Shown here one piece after another: positions 12,001-24,599 of a DNA stretch of 64,000 bases. The stretch comes from Lithospermum erythrorhizon (Eukaryota > Streptophyta > Magnoliopsida > Boraginales > Boraginaceae). The stretch covers positions 310,001 to 374,000 of the forward strand of contig JADFUC010002431.1 in NCBI GenBank assembly GCA_019722365.1. Reading direction: 5' to 3'. Within the stretch, counting starts at the first letter, position 1, and every line of letters starts with the position of its first letter. A program made the position numbers and the translations under genes. A model generated the notes under the pieces. The model was not told the DNA's origin and did no database searches. It saw only the letters and a program-made list of their open reading frames with translations.

Positions 12001-15000
12001 AGACACTTGTTTTTCACACAAAATCACCAACCAACGAATACATATAAAAGTAAACTTGTCTGCAGCCGCCACTTTGGGACCGGTAGGACTTGGCTGTCCA
12101 GAACACAATCGATCTCAGCTGGAACCACAAAAACTTAGGTCGAACCCGACCAAGTCGGTAATCTTAAATATTTAACCCAACAATAGAACATCAATTCCTC
12201 AGTGTAGATGAGATTTGTCATTACTTAAAGTATAATCATCTTACTCTCTTTATTAAGATGCTAAAGATAAATTCGGTATTGTATGAGTAGGTTAATCAAA
12301 TACATTTAGAAGGTAATAGTTTTAAAAGAAGCTAACTTCGCTTATAGAAAATGGGTTGCTTGATCAGTATCGAACGATTTGGATTATTAGTTATTATGAT
12401 CAGGAGCGGATCAGTGATAGCGAGTGGTCTCGTCATGGTTAAATCGAGAAAAAACAATTCAAGATGACCAAGTAAATAAGAAATAAAATTAAGATTTAAT
12501 GAATAATTTAAAATTAGATTATCCTTTTTAACATCCTTAGGTTGGCTACTAAGCATTTTATATATAAATGTCTATATATTTTTTGTTATGAAAATCGGTA
12601 AGATCGCATTTAAACGAGTAAGATAAAGTTCTCTAAAATTTTGAAAAATTGCTCATGAATATTTCTAATTTAAAGGAATGGTACAACTACTTATAAAGAC
12701 AATTGGAAAGGGAGTAACACCAATAATGTCAATGAATAAAATTGTATATCAAGAATTTAAATATTTTCATGATAAGATATAAACTAACTTATCTAAAAAT
12801 ACTCAAGCAATAATGGCATTATATATATCAAGAAAATTTATTCAGATTACTCAAGTAAAATAAAATAATCAAGGAAGAAAAAATTTTGTATACTTAATCC
12901 AAAAGTTGTAGAATCATAAATATTTCACGAATATCCTCGAAAAGTAATATGAAATATTTATTATAAATAAACAAAAATAGCTATTAAATAATATCATGAG
13001 CATTATTAACTGTATTATTGGTAAATTATCAGAAATACTGCCTTAGCGCTATCAAAATTTTATAGCATCAAATATATATGAGTTAGATGCTTACATTGTA
13101 ACTTATCAAAAACATTAGATGCTTCAATTTCAATCGATGATTGAAATTGATTAGAGAATATATTTGGATTTTTCATTTTGGTAATAAACCAAAAAATTAA
13201 ACAAAAAAAAAAGAGAAAATAAGAATGGACTCGCATCTCCATAATTTCAGCCGCATGATCTGCCATGATTTATAGGCGGATTTATTTGTTGCTTTTTTTT
13301 TTCCTTTTCCATTTGTTTTCCTTTAATTTTTTTTTTGGTTATGTTTTCTTTGGTTTTCCTCCCATTTCGATATTAATTGGCTCATTTTAAAATTCAAATT
13401 GAACTTTTATAACGATGATGGAATACATTTATATTATAATTGGTATATATCAAAGTATAGAAATACCGTGATCTTTTAAAATGATATAATTATATTTTAA
13501 AAATTTTAATTCTTAACGTGTTTCTACAATGATAATTAATAGTAATATAGCACCAAGTATATTTATTTATACCATATATTAAATAGAATATAACATATAT
13601 TTTGATGTATTTTTTATGTTAGTACATAGAGTGTGTGACAAATTATCTTAGAATAGTATAGATACTATTTGTATTATAAATCACAGTATGTATAATATGT
13701 AAAAATACATGGAAATAATTTAATAAATAAATTCAATATTTTTAGAATTTCATTCTTAATATATTTCTATAATATTAAATATTAGAGAAAAATACCATAT
13801 TAGTATATAATACACAATTTATTTAATATCATATAATGTAACTAGAATACAAAATAATGCTTTGAGATGTGTTTTGTTATGTATTGTATGTTATAGAGTG
13901 TGTGAAATTATCTAGCAATAGATGCGAAATACGTTTCTCATCAAATGGTATCTCTGACAAATCCTATGCATGATCTTGACAGTGGTATCAATTATTTTTT
14001 TAGATTTTTCATTAGCAATGTGTTTACATAGTAATAGTATCAGCGTTGACCTATAGAGCGAAAACACACCGTTTATTTAATACCATAGAGTTTAAATAAA
14101 ATGCAAAAGAATGTTTTGGGATGTATTTTCTTATGTCTTGTTACATAGAAAAAATTAAATCATAAAAGAATCAAACAATAAGAAAAATGCCAATAATAGG
14201 AACTACATCATAAATAGAGTATGAAATACAGAGTAGTGTTCATAGAAACAATGATGATGGTGGTGGACTAGTGGTGGTGGGTGGCACGGTAAGGGAGTCT
14301 CAGGGTTATGTTCTAAGATTTGGTGTTGGGAATAGGTAGTTGGGCTTGCTGGAGTAGAACAGGACAACTTTATTATTTTATTTACTTATTAATAAATTAT
14401 AGTAAATTATCAAAGTACCACTTGTAAACTTACAAAGTTTGTAACATCAAATGAAACAAGCTAAGAAGGATAGTTAGTCGCAGTTATAATCTTATATAAT
14501 GTAGAAAGTTAGGGTGCTATTAAGGTATGGTGCTATTAAGATTTTTTAATGACATATTTTGTAATTTTAAAATTTTTATGGACTTGTTTGATTATTTTTA
14601 AGTTCTTAGGGCTCAAACTACAAAGTGTATATATATTATTATACTATGTAATTATTAGCATATTATTCTTTTGTAAGTTTAGCGTTTGTAGTATATCTTG
14701 AATCTTGGTGGCGTATTTCAGTATGAGTATGCTATATATTAGTAATCTTCGATCATCATTAAGTGTGAGTATCGTATATCTTGAAAAACAAATTGACAAG
14801 ATTAACAGCCATGGCGTAACGTTCAGCCATATAATGAAATAGCCAACAAGATTTTTTTGTGTAGCCAACTTCGTGTATAGTTCTGAATGTAAGCTCGATT
14901 TCCAGCAGCAATAATATGAAAATGAAAGACCATTTAACTTGATACAATAAATATATAGAATTGAACATAAGCAAGATATAGAAAAACAAGGTTTACACAT

Positions 15001-15273
15001 ACTCGATCACATACATAACCATATTAAGCTAGCTTGTTAAAATTAAACTTCACATCTTCACAAACAACCTCAGAGCCAGAATAATACTTAGATAAGTGTA
15101 TAAATAACAACGATAATTAGTAGTAATGTATAGCTAGTATAGGTAGCTAGCACACACATACACTTACCTTCAACTACTTGATCTTCATCATAAGGCATAG
15201 GGTTTAGGGTTCAAAACTTGAAGCATATAGTTAAACACTTTGGTTGTGCATGTATTTTTTTTTATTTTTTAGA

Positions 15274-16386
15274 TCATAAAAGATGGCTGCTTGAAGAAGA
15301 ATTTAGACCCGAGAATCCATTAGTCCATGCATTTGCATCCCAATTTGTTTGCCTGGTTTCTGAAGGCTCCATAGATAATTGACTAGACAAATTCAGTTCT
15401 TGATTGTTGTTTTGGTGATTCTCCATCTTCACTGAAGATTTTCCCAACAATGATGGAAGTTGATGAAGATTTTCAACCCCTTCTCTTTGAAACTGAAACA
15501 AACTAGTGGGCGGATCAAACCCGCCCTGAAAAGAAGGCAACATCCACACTGGCGGCTCAGCTGATGAGACGCCAGATAAGTTGTTGCCTAACATGTTAAA
15601 CCTAATATCTCCGAGTCCATTAACCTGACGAGATCCTGATTTTGCCACTGCATACTGATTAAAGTTGTGCAAAGCCCCCATGAATGGTAATAATTGTGTT
15701 GAAGACTGTTGAAAGTGATGACCAACCATATTGTTTGCACCACTACTTGAAGAATTATTGTTATTATTCTTGGTGCTCAATTGTCTCTCATCTCCAGCCT
15801 TAGATTTTGAGCTGCTGCCTCCATTACTTTTGCTTCTTTTGTTCCTCCTGCAGCCACCACCTACCGGAACATTCCTTAAGGATCCGCCTTTAGTCCAATA
15901 ACGACGACAACCCTTGCAAAAATGGCGTGGTTGTGATAGGTTGTAGTTATTGTAGTAACAAAACTTAGTATTAGTTGAATCACAACGAGGGCACCTTGCT
16001 CCAGCTTCGGGTAGAGGAAGCTCAGTCATCGAACCAGGCCTAATTAAGCCCCCACCACCAATACCGCCCACCACCAAGGGCGGTGGGGGTGCTTGAACTG
16101 GATGCAGTTGCTGATTTTCCTCTCCAATTGGTTGTTGGTGATGATCTTCATGTTGTTGGAACTAGAAATGATATGTATGTATAAGAACATACAAGAAAAA
16201 AGTTAGTATATTCATGAAAAATATTACAAAAGAATATGAATATTGCCACTTTAAATTACCAATTTTTATTAGTGGAAAATATGTAGTATATAAGGAAGAA
16301 TGAAATCAATTTATTAGAGGGAAAAAATCCTTAATTACCTGATGCAAATCTGGATGATCTAAATAGTTTGGAAAAGTAAAAACCAT
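15274..16386 (-). CDS. Dof-type zinc-finger transcription factor
   Basis: A nuclear DNA-binding protein of the plant-specific Dof family, which binds AAAG core sites. Exon 1 is 16339-16386 (16 codons, starting [16 protein letters not shown]). Exon 2 is 15274-16161. The donor GTAATT follows CAG, the acceptor is TTCTAG, and the join is phase 0. This gives 311 residues, a usual size. The short first exon beginning MVF, then one intron, then the Dof domain, is typical of one Dof subgroup. The zinc finger is complete: CPRC, then 21 residues, then CKGC, with cysteines at about 73, 76, 98 and 101. It is followed by [20 protein letters not shown] and a basic RRNKRSK stretch. The C-terminal half is serine-, asparagine- and glutamine-rich, as in activation regions. 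Low-complexity GGGG and proline runs precede the finger. I do not assign a specific Dof number. Confidence 0.93.
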
Positions 16387-19009
16387 ATTGCTAATTGGTT
16401 CTTTGATCCTTTATCTTTTATAAAGGTTAGGTAGTGTTTTGTGAAAAATATATGGTGGGGAATCAAACTAATAATATGATGAAGAATACATACACAACAA
16501 AGAGAATTGAAACACAAAGTAATAAAGCTAAGGAAGGCAAAGAGAGAAAGTGGAAAAAAAGAGGAACAATCAAGATGAATGAAAGATGGGATTGAAAGAG
16601 CTTTAGCTTATTATTAGTTGTTTAAATTCGTAATTATTCCTTCAACTTCTTTTTGTTTAAAACTATATATTATCTTTTAGGGTTTTAGTAAGTGGAGGAC
16701 TTCCTTAGCCTTTAAGCTTCTTTAGGACTGACTACTGCATGGTGCTATTAATGGCTAAGAAAAGGTTGAAGGGATTGGCAAGTTTTTGTGACTCCTCAAA
16801 AAAGGAAGAGGGGAGGGGGGCAAGACTGATTATTGCTATAAAATATGATTTAGGAAAAATTTTGATTATTGAGTATACAATATAAAATAAATTTAAACAA
16901 ATAAATAAATAATATTTTTAATTTTGATGATTTCATAGTTTTAAAAAACATGACACTCTTTTGACATTTATAAATATTGATTTATTAGATAATTTTATTC
17001 TACTGTTACAATAATCTTTTATTATCTTTTATAATTATAACCAAGAAATCATATCTAACAAAATTATCACATGTAATATCATGTCCCGTCTTACTAGTTG
17101 CTATAAAAATGTCACTTTCCTATATATCTAGCACAATTATAATGGTGGGAATAATAACCTTATGTAATTAAAATTCCAAATGGGGTAGTGAACACATACA
17201 TATCATTTTAGGGAAATCATAAAAGAGTGGATTGCTTTGTCTATCAATTAGTCGGACCAAACTTGTAATAATACAACGTATCATGTCATAAAGATTAAAG
17301 ACCTATCTATTCCATTCTCTATTTTTTTTTTCAACCAATCATTTTGACTCTTGCAAACGAAAATGGTTGCTAATTGTGACTCATCAAAACGGGGCGAAAT
17401 TGATACGTAGTTTGGGATTCACACGGTTCGATTCGATCAGTTTTTGACCATTTTATTTTAGCGAACCGAACCAAACAAAAACCAAAAAAAATGAAAGGGA
17501 AACTAACGGTTCGATTCGGTATGAATCGGTCTTGGTTTGGGTCGAATCGGTTTCTGTCTTACGGAATTTTTGCACAACCCTAGATGTCGCTACATAACCT
17601 CTATTACTAATAATAATAATTCATAACCCGTACGATTGTGGAGTTCGAGTCCATATGAAGTGGTAAGTCTTGTATTGAAATGATTTAAAGGAAGCTCGCT
17701 CACGACCGGTTGAGGCACGTGCAACGTTCGCCATAAAAGTAAAATCAAAGGCAAGGGAGCATAAGAGGCCAGCCCAGTATGACAGTTTATTTAATATTTC
17801 CTCTTCCTCTGCTTCCATTAGGATTTAGGGGCATAATTTTTAGAAAAATCCATGCCTTAAAACAAAACAAAAAAAAAATAATATTCTTTAGACCTCATTG
17901 TCTCAAATGCATATGCACATAGAGCTCAATGAAGGAGGCTTGGTGCTAGAAATGGAATCTAATTCCAATCACAGACCATTCGCTTTTTTAGCAAACTTTT
18001 GTGCAAAAAAGTGAGACTTGATGAAGGAGGACCTAGTTGTAAAGGAAAACATACTGCAGCTTTAATGCAGTGTGTATTTATATATATGTTGCAGCTTATT
18101 AGGCGTATAGTAGGAAAGATCATGCACATATTGCAGCTTTAATGCACATATTGTAACATAAGTATATACTCCCTATATTGCATAATATTAGATGACAAAA
18201 TATACCGAACAAATTTACTATTAACATGATAATCTAAATGTTCATTTGATATCGAACTCAATACAAATTCGAATACAAACATCCGGAACCATTATTATCA
18301 ATTTCAAACCAAATATTATGAATCAAATACGAATTTAATTATAGTATTCATACCCAATATCGCCTCAAAATAAAAGTAATAAACTTGAATATCTATTATT
18401 AGATTAATTTGGTTCACATCCGCCCTTATTCTAGGCAAAGGGAAATGCTTCAAAACATAGCTGCAGCCTTTCAGGGATTGATTTTACTTTAATGTGGACA
18501 ATATGGACAAGAACAAATAGATTGAAATGCTGGGACTGGCAATACTAGTTGCCAATTAACATAAAACCCCTACATCAGTACATATATAAATCGAACCGAG
18601 TCTCAAATCGAACTTTTCGAACTTTAACTTCTCGAACCAAAATGAACCTTCACATTCTTTTACAGGCCTATACACCAGATTGGGATGTGGAGGACTTAGG
18701 TAACGCAATCTGGTAACTTGAGGGATGAGTCACACATTCACCTTTTTCCATTCTGAAATTCTTCCTTCCATAAAACTTGAGGATGGTTAAACTTCGAAAA
18801 TTTTACAATGGTACACTTCACAAACATGTCAATGTCAAGGGTTGCCCTCTTCTTCCAGAGGTCCTCATGTAACGACTTTCTATGACACAATGAAAAGAAA
18901 TGAATAACTTAACCAATGGGGTCGACAAGCTTCCACCTTCCCCTTTCAATGAAGCTAAATAAGCTCATGAGAAAGAACCAAATAAAATATGAGAGGGGAA
19001 AGTACATTA
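16387..19009. other. Intergenic between Dof and PUB13 genes
   Basis: The first ~230 bases are the probable leader and promoter of the Dof gene (minus strand). The rest is AT-rich with no gene. The ORF at 17621-17818 is in no recognisable family. 18.66-19.01 kb is the 3' flank and probable 3' UTR of the PUB13-like gene. Confidence 0.5.
17405..17585. mobile_element. hAT-like MITE remnant
   Basis: The right end reads GCACAACCCTA, which is TAGGGTTGTGC in reverse, a common end type for plant hAT-derived MITEs. The interior is rich in GGTTCGATTCGG and GAATCGGT words, as in the intact element at 31695-32280. The left end is degraded (TAGTTTGGGATTCACACGG) and I found no matching 8-bp duplication, so this is a remnant at best. 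Confidence 0.4.
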
Positions 19010-22000
19010 TCAACTATCAACGGCATTGACCATAGAAGCCGCCTGGGATAGTTGATTTTGGGTTTGAGACTGAGCCTCGGATGGTGCCTGGGTCAGCTTT
19101 TGCTGCTCTGTAAATCTGTTTAGTCGTTCAAGTAACTGGCCAGCTTTCCGCTTGCCTCTTTCCGTGCCGTTTTGGGCCAAGTGGTTTAGAGGACCCAACA
19201 GACCAGATTCCTGAGCCTCAACTAGATGCTTTTGATCCCCCGAACAAAGGTGTACCAAAACTGCAGCAGCATTTTCCTTATTCCTTGGTGAGCCATTCCT
19301 TATAAACTCTATCAACACAGGAACTGCTTCGACTGCTCCAATAGCTGCCTTCCCCTCTGAATGGCTAGATAGGATTGCTAATATTGCCAGTGCTTCATCT
19401 ACCATACTGCCTTGGGGTTCTGTAAGCAGCCGCATCAGGATGGGGATCACCCCAGACCTCACAGCCTTTCCTTTGTTTCCTTGATAAATGCTCAAGTTGA
19501 AAAGAGCTGTAGCAGCATCTTTCTTGCCTCTTGGGCTTCCTTCATTTAGTAGAGTTACAAGTGGAGGGATTGCACCTGAACCACCAATCGTGATCTTATT
19601 TTCATCAATCACTGACAAACTAAACAGTGTGGCAGCAGCATTTTCCCTTGCTTCCATGCTTCCTCTCTTGAGCACATGAACTATACCAGGTACAGCTCCT
19701 GAAGATACGATAATTCCTTTGTTATCTTCACATATAGAAAGGTTAAGGAGTGCAGTAACAGCATTCTCTTGGGTGCGGGAATCAGGAGTTGACAAAAGGC
19801 TGACAAGAACAGGGATGGCACCCGCATCAGCAATTGCTACTCGGTTATTTGCATTGCGCTTGGCAAGAAGGCGTATTTCACCAGCAGCAGACCTTTGGTC
19901 TTCCGGGCTACTTGATGAGAGCTTTCGAAGAAGAGATTCTATTTTGGTGTTCTCAGCAGGTGAGCAGGCTGATCTTGTCTTGCCGGATGTAGAACTACCT
20001 GGCCGTTTTGGTGCTTCAATGCCATTTGCATCACACCATTGTGCTATGAGACTACGTAACACATAATTTGGCGTTAAAGTAGTATTAGTCAGAGCCTGTT
20101 GTGTCTTGGGACAAGTGTTATGCCCAGCTTCGAGCCATTTCTCAATGCTTGAACGTTCATAAGTCTACAGCAAAAGAAACCAAAATGATATCACCACTGC
20201 ATGGATGATAGTAAGAACAAAAGCACAACCTGTTTCGAGCAGAATATGTTTCACAAAACATATCAAGTTTGCCAGAATATTTAATAGGTAAGAAAACATA
20301 CGGAGACAACTACCGAGACCTTGTAGTGTTCTACTGTAGACATAGAATCAGACGTGCTAGTTATGCTATGTGTGCACGTGCACTAACGGGGAATTCACAG
20401 TACAACCATGTATGTCTCCATGATCAATTTTTGTCTTTTCAGCCATTTCTTAGTGAGAAGATTAAAAAGTGCACATGTTGGCTTTCTCTTTATTTAGATG
20501 AGAAAACATTATAAGTATTGCTTGCCTTTAAAACCTACCAGAATCATGGGCATGTCATCAAGGGAAAATCAAAATCTGTAAGTAATACCTGTCCTGTTGA
20601 GACAATTACAGGATCTGTCATCAATTCCAGGGATATAGGACAGCGGAAGTCATCTGGTATAACAGGAGACTTGGCATTGCTTTCGGTGGCTGCTTGTCCA
20701 CTACAACTTTCACGGACCTGTTTCTCCTTTGATGGAGAACTGATATTTGGATTCTCTGTTTGCACAAAATCTTTAACCTTCTTAAGTAACATAGACATCT
20801 TCTCTATCCTCTCTTCTGGATCTCCCCCAGTCACAGCAACCATCTCATGCAAAGCTAGTGACTCTTGGGTAAGTTCGGCAATTCCATTAAGCTGTAACTT
20901 TTCAACCAATCTCTTCAAGATGGCTGGATCAGGAGCAGTCTCACTGCTTTTGTTGTAAAGAGTTAATAAATCATCATGCAATTCTACATCAGGAGCTTCA
21001 ATTTTTCCTTTACCCCTTCTGAATTGAGCAAGAACCAGTTCGGCCTGAAAATGAAATGTTCAATATAGGGATGTCAAGACTGAAGTACTTTAGCTTTTTC
21101 TGGGGTCACTCCTGTGTGGGGTGGGAATTACCTACTAAGTGGGACAATTTTTACCAGCAGAAAACAACGCCAAATTGTGTATAGGATCTCACCTTTGGGC
21201 AGCCCGGAAAGCTGCCTCAAAAAGGCGTATATTGAAATCAAGAAAGGGGAGGGAGCCGTAGGCTTAAGAATTCATGGAAGGGAGAAATTTTTAGCCATGT
21301 CAGAGCTTCTGTCAAACAGCTCAAATACAAAGATCAGTATATATAATGGGGCAAAGCAGCTTGTGGGAGGTGAACCAATTATTGCAGCCAAAAGGATCAA
21401 CTAGCTTCGGAAGAAAATAAAAACTAAGCCAGATACCTGTTCTTTTACTTCATCAGATATGTCAAGTTTTTCCAATGAGGTTCCACTCAAAGCTTGTTCC
21501 AAGTTAGCTGTTACTTCTTGAAATCGAGCCATGATCATATCTCTCTCTAATACCTGAAGTTTTAGTTGAACGCATGGAATTTAAATCTTTGCTCCTAACA
21601 AGTAGATAAGTGCATGGGAAATAAACACAGTAAGCCAGCTAATCTTAAATTGACTCAACAAAGATTTATAAACTGTACATAAGAGAAATCAGAAAAGAGT
21701 ACGAAAGCATGATATTAAGCTACGCACACCAACCACAAGATATGAGTGTCACGCCATAAGATTTAAAGTATGAACATGTTCCAATCACGTTGAGGAGCAG
21801 AAAGAGCAGCTTTAGACAAGGAACACAAAGAGGACAGAGAAGCAGTGGGTGATGGGCACTTTTAAATGTCTCAAAATGATATAAAGTAACCGACATCATC
21901 AATTAGATAGCAAGAGGGATTTCTAAATACATATTGATAGGCACTTTTACTGCTTGACAAGGATATCTTACATGCATCAGTAAAGGAGGTAAAACTGGAA

Positions 22001-24336
22001 GATCAACATGAATGTAATACATTCAGGCATTAGTTGGACAAGAACAGAGCAACAGTTGAAGAGCACAGAAGGGCGTATAGTAATGTCGAAGAATCTTAGA
22101 GGTGATGGATGAATATGTCATATTGTTTTCTTTTCAGGTGATGGAACTTCAATGGCATGCAACCTTAATCTAGGTAGACTGCGCCTTAGACCTCAACAGT
22201 AGCAACCGCACACTGCCTTGAAAATTATTGAGACAATAAAATGCTCTCGCTCCTGCACATGGTGCTGAAAAAGATATAGATCTGGTCATCAGCCTTATGT
22301 CCCTTTATGTAATGAAAATGCATCGACGAATGTACAGTTAGCTTCTTGAGTGTGTAGATGATGCATAGGTAAGTTGTGCTACTGAGCATATCATTGCCAC
22401 TTTTCAGTTGGGACATGGGATTGGATGTGCTAGGAGAACTTAGATAAAGATAAACTTGGTGTGAAAAAAAATGAGACTAATGATAACGGCATGTCAAACT
22501 GTTATTAGAAACTATCTTACTTCCTAGTTTCCTACTTTACGTATAGTTGCCACCTGAACCATATAATTGGATGTGCCAGGAGAACTTGGATCAAGATAAT
22601 CACGATATGATGAAAAAAACATTTTGAAACTCACGATAATGACATGTGAAACAGTTATTGACAAAATTCAGAAACTATCCTACATTCCTATTTTAAGCAC
22701 AGAGTAACAGAGTTTACTTAAAGCTGCCAAATGTTACTTCAAAATAACTAGAATCTGATACATCACTACTACTAAATTCCAGAACAAGAACCACTTTTTA
22801 AGCCTAGTCAATTATTTAAGGAAGATTAGAGAGAGTGGCATAATTCCCTACTGATATGAACACATACAAGAACTCATTGCTTGTGTAGATTTTACCCTAT
22901 TTACTTCGGACTTTACTCATTTAGATGCAAAACCAAGACTTTCTGTTCACGCCAATCATCACAACTCCAAAGATTTGCTATTTAAATCATATCCTACCAT
23001 TTCAATAACAACGTAAACATGCAAAAACATTCAACAACATTCTTACACCTCCAAACCATACTCTTTACAACAATACAACCTCAGCATCAACAAATCAGAT
23101 CGGTCAACTTCCGTTCCAATGACTTCTCTCTCATATTTATGGCAAAGACAAACTTTACAGTAAGCTAAATATTCCAAATGTCTCTGTCCTAATTGAAATA
23201 AAAATAGCAAACATTCTGAATCCTTGTTTAGATTTCATTTCAATCCCAAATTCCCAATCAACCAAAACAAATATTCACCATAACAACAAACACAAAAATA
23301 TACATGCAATCAAATCAATTGAAGATATCACAACTCAAGTATACCACAATCAACATAAACAAGGCTTATTAATACATACTCCCTCCATCCCAAAAAGATT
23401 CCACTTCGATCTGCAATTGTCAAAATTAACAAATTTTGTACCCTTAATTTACACACACACCTTCGACCTGAATCAAATTATCTTATTTATAGTAGACACA
23501 TTAAAACTACAAGAATTTGATATATCCTACACCAAATACTATACAACATACATAAAAATACTAGAGTTCAACAATTAACAAACTTCGTAGCCTTATCCGA
23601 CATACATAACTGTGATCCGAATCAAAATTATCCTCTTAATAGTAAAACACATTAAAACTACTAGAACTTTATATAATTTCACCAAATAATAAACAACATA
23701 CACAAAACACTACTATTAATTCAAAACTTAAAAAAGCAACCATCAAATTTCAAAACTAGACAACCTTTTTGGGATACATACAGTACAAAAATAATTAGTA
23801 CAATTATAACCACCACAAATCTGCTATCGACATACATAAAAACACTAGAATTCAAATAATTCAAAAATCAACCATCAAAATTCAAAACTGGACGATCTTT
23901 TTGGGATTTGTCCAACTACAACAGTCACAAATCTGCTATTCACATACATGAAAACACTAAAATTAAAAACTTAAAACATCAACTATTAAAATTCAAAACT
24001 GGACAATCATTTTGGGACACTTCCAAAAATAATTTATCCAATTACAACAATAACAATCTAATATCAACATACCAGATATATTTTACTCCCATCACTTCCA
24101 AATTTAAGCAACTCCTTAGCTGAATTAAGTGCGATATTGAGTTCATCCAAAGCCTTCAAAGTCGAATCAGGAATCGAATAATTACAATCACGAATCTCCT
24201 CAAACATTGGAATCAAAAGCTTCAATCTTCTAGCTAAATTACAATACTGCTTCTTCACACTTAATCTGTAATCTGATATTGATGTTATTGAATTCACTGA
24301 TTCAATTAACTTCTCAGCTAATTCCTCTTTCTCCAT
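19010..24336 (-). CDS. PUB13: U-box/ARM-repeat E3 ubiquitin ligase, PUB13-like
   Basis: Transfers ubiquitin from an E2 to substrate. In Arabidopsis, PUB13 with PUB12 is reported to ubiquitinate the immune receptor FLS2. Four exons: 24073-24336 (88 aa), 21437-21553 (39), 20589-21044 (152) and 19010-20164 (384 plus stop). All junctions are GT-AG and phase 0. Total is 663 aa, close to Arabidopsis PUB13 (about 660). Residues 1 to about 240 form the UND region, including [17 protein letters not shown] and [10 protein letters not shown]. The U-box spans about 255-329: [19 protein letters not shown], then [10 protein letters not shown], then HNTCPKTQQ. From about residue 353 come ARM repeats with [20 protein letters not shown] and [10 protein letters not shown] signatures. 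Exon 1 ends GSKIYL, matching PUB13 more than PUB14. Intron 1 is about 2.5 kb and repeat-laden, and a GA/CT microsatellite sits upstream of the ATG. The gene looks intact. PUB14 or PUB12 orthology is the main alternative. Confidence 0.93.
22420..22700 (+). repeat. 146-bp direct duplication in PUB13 intron 1
   Basis: ATTGGATGTGCTAGGAGAAC at 22420 recurs as ATTGGATGTGCCAGGAGAAC at 22566, an offset of 146 bases. The match runs on through AAGATAA, GATAAcGgCATGT, a GTTATT word and AGAAACTATC(T/C)TAC. The copies have drifted, so the duplication is not recent. It lies wholly within the intron and does not touch coding sequence. Confidence 0.8.
23377..24030. repeat. MITE-end-derived tandem array in PUB13 intron 1
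   Basis: A Stowaway-type end, TACTCCCTCCATCCCAAAAA, starts at 23377. The following ~600 bases hold successive copies of a 115-130-bp unit. Each copy contains a variant of ACATACATAAAAACACTAGA, then CAACCATCAAAATTCAAAAC, then GGAC(A/G)ATC with TTTTTGGGA. The TTTTGGGA marks fall near 23767, 23898 and 24009. The array reads as local amplification of one half of a MITE. It ends about 40 bases before the 5' splice site of exon 1 (minus strand). Confidence 0.7.
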
Positions 24337-24517
24337 TCAAAAAATTGCAAAAAAATCGAAAAAAAAATGCAATATTCAATAAATTGAAGCAAAAAAATAA
24401 TAATAATAAAAGCAACGAAAAATTGATAAAAATATAAATAATGAGAATAAATTGAAAAATATACGAATAATGATAATAAATTGCTTCTGAGTTGTTTATT
24501 GTAATGTGAAAAGAAGA

Positions 24518-24520
<3 letters not shown>

Positions 24521-24557
<37 letters not shown>
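24521..24557. repeat. (GA)n microsatellite upstream of PUB13 start
   Basis: An uninterrupted GA run (CT on the coding strand), 185-221 bases upstream of the ATG at 24336. CT-rich tracts are common in plant leaders and core promoters, so it probably lies in the 5' UTR or just upstream. A similar tract sits in the same relative place at the PP2C gene (61894-61923). Confidence 0.9.
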
Positions 24558-24562
<5 letters not shown>

Positions 24563-24599
24563 TGAAGAAAAGAGGATTTAACTATGGTTAAGGGTTTGG

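Larger units (their letters stand above)
7105..15273. other. Intergenic, MITEs and AT-rich DNA, no gene seen
   Basis: Apart from the repeats listed separately, this 8-kb stretch holds no recognisable coding exon. ORFs at 12332-12556, 13060-13266 and 14644-15000 give low-complexity or unconvincing peptides. The segment 11.6-12.2 kb is slightly less AT-rich and has transcript-like texture, but shows no conserved reading frame on either strand. The final few hundred bases before 15274 are the 3' flank and probable 3' UTR of the Dof gene. Confidence 0.5.

Noticed and set aside
17640..17660. SINE or tRNA B-box at GGAGTTCGAGTCC
   Set aside because: No A-box lies at the right distance upstream, and a lone B-box word is weak evidence.
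21114..21404. 96-codon ORF on the plus strand inside a PUB13 intron
   Set aside because: It lies between two well-supported PUB13 exons on the opposite strand, matches no family and has no leader or promoter texture.
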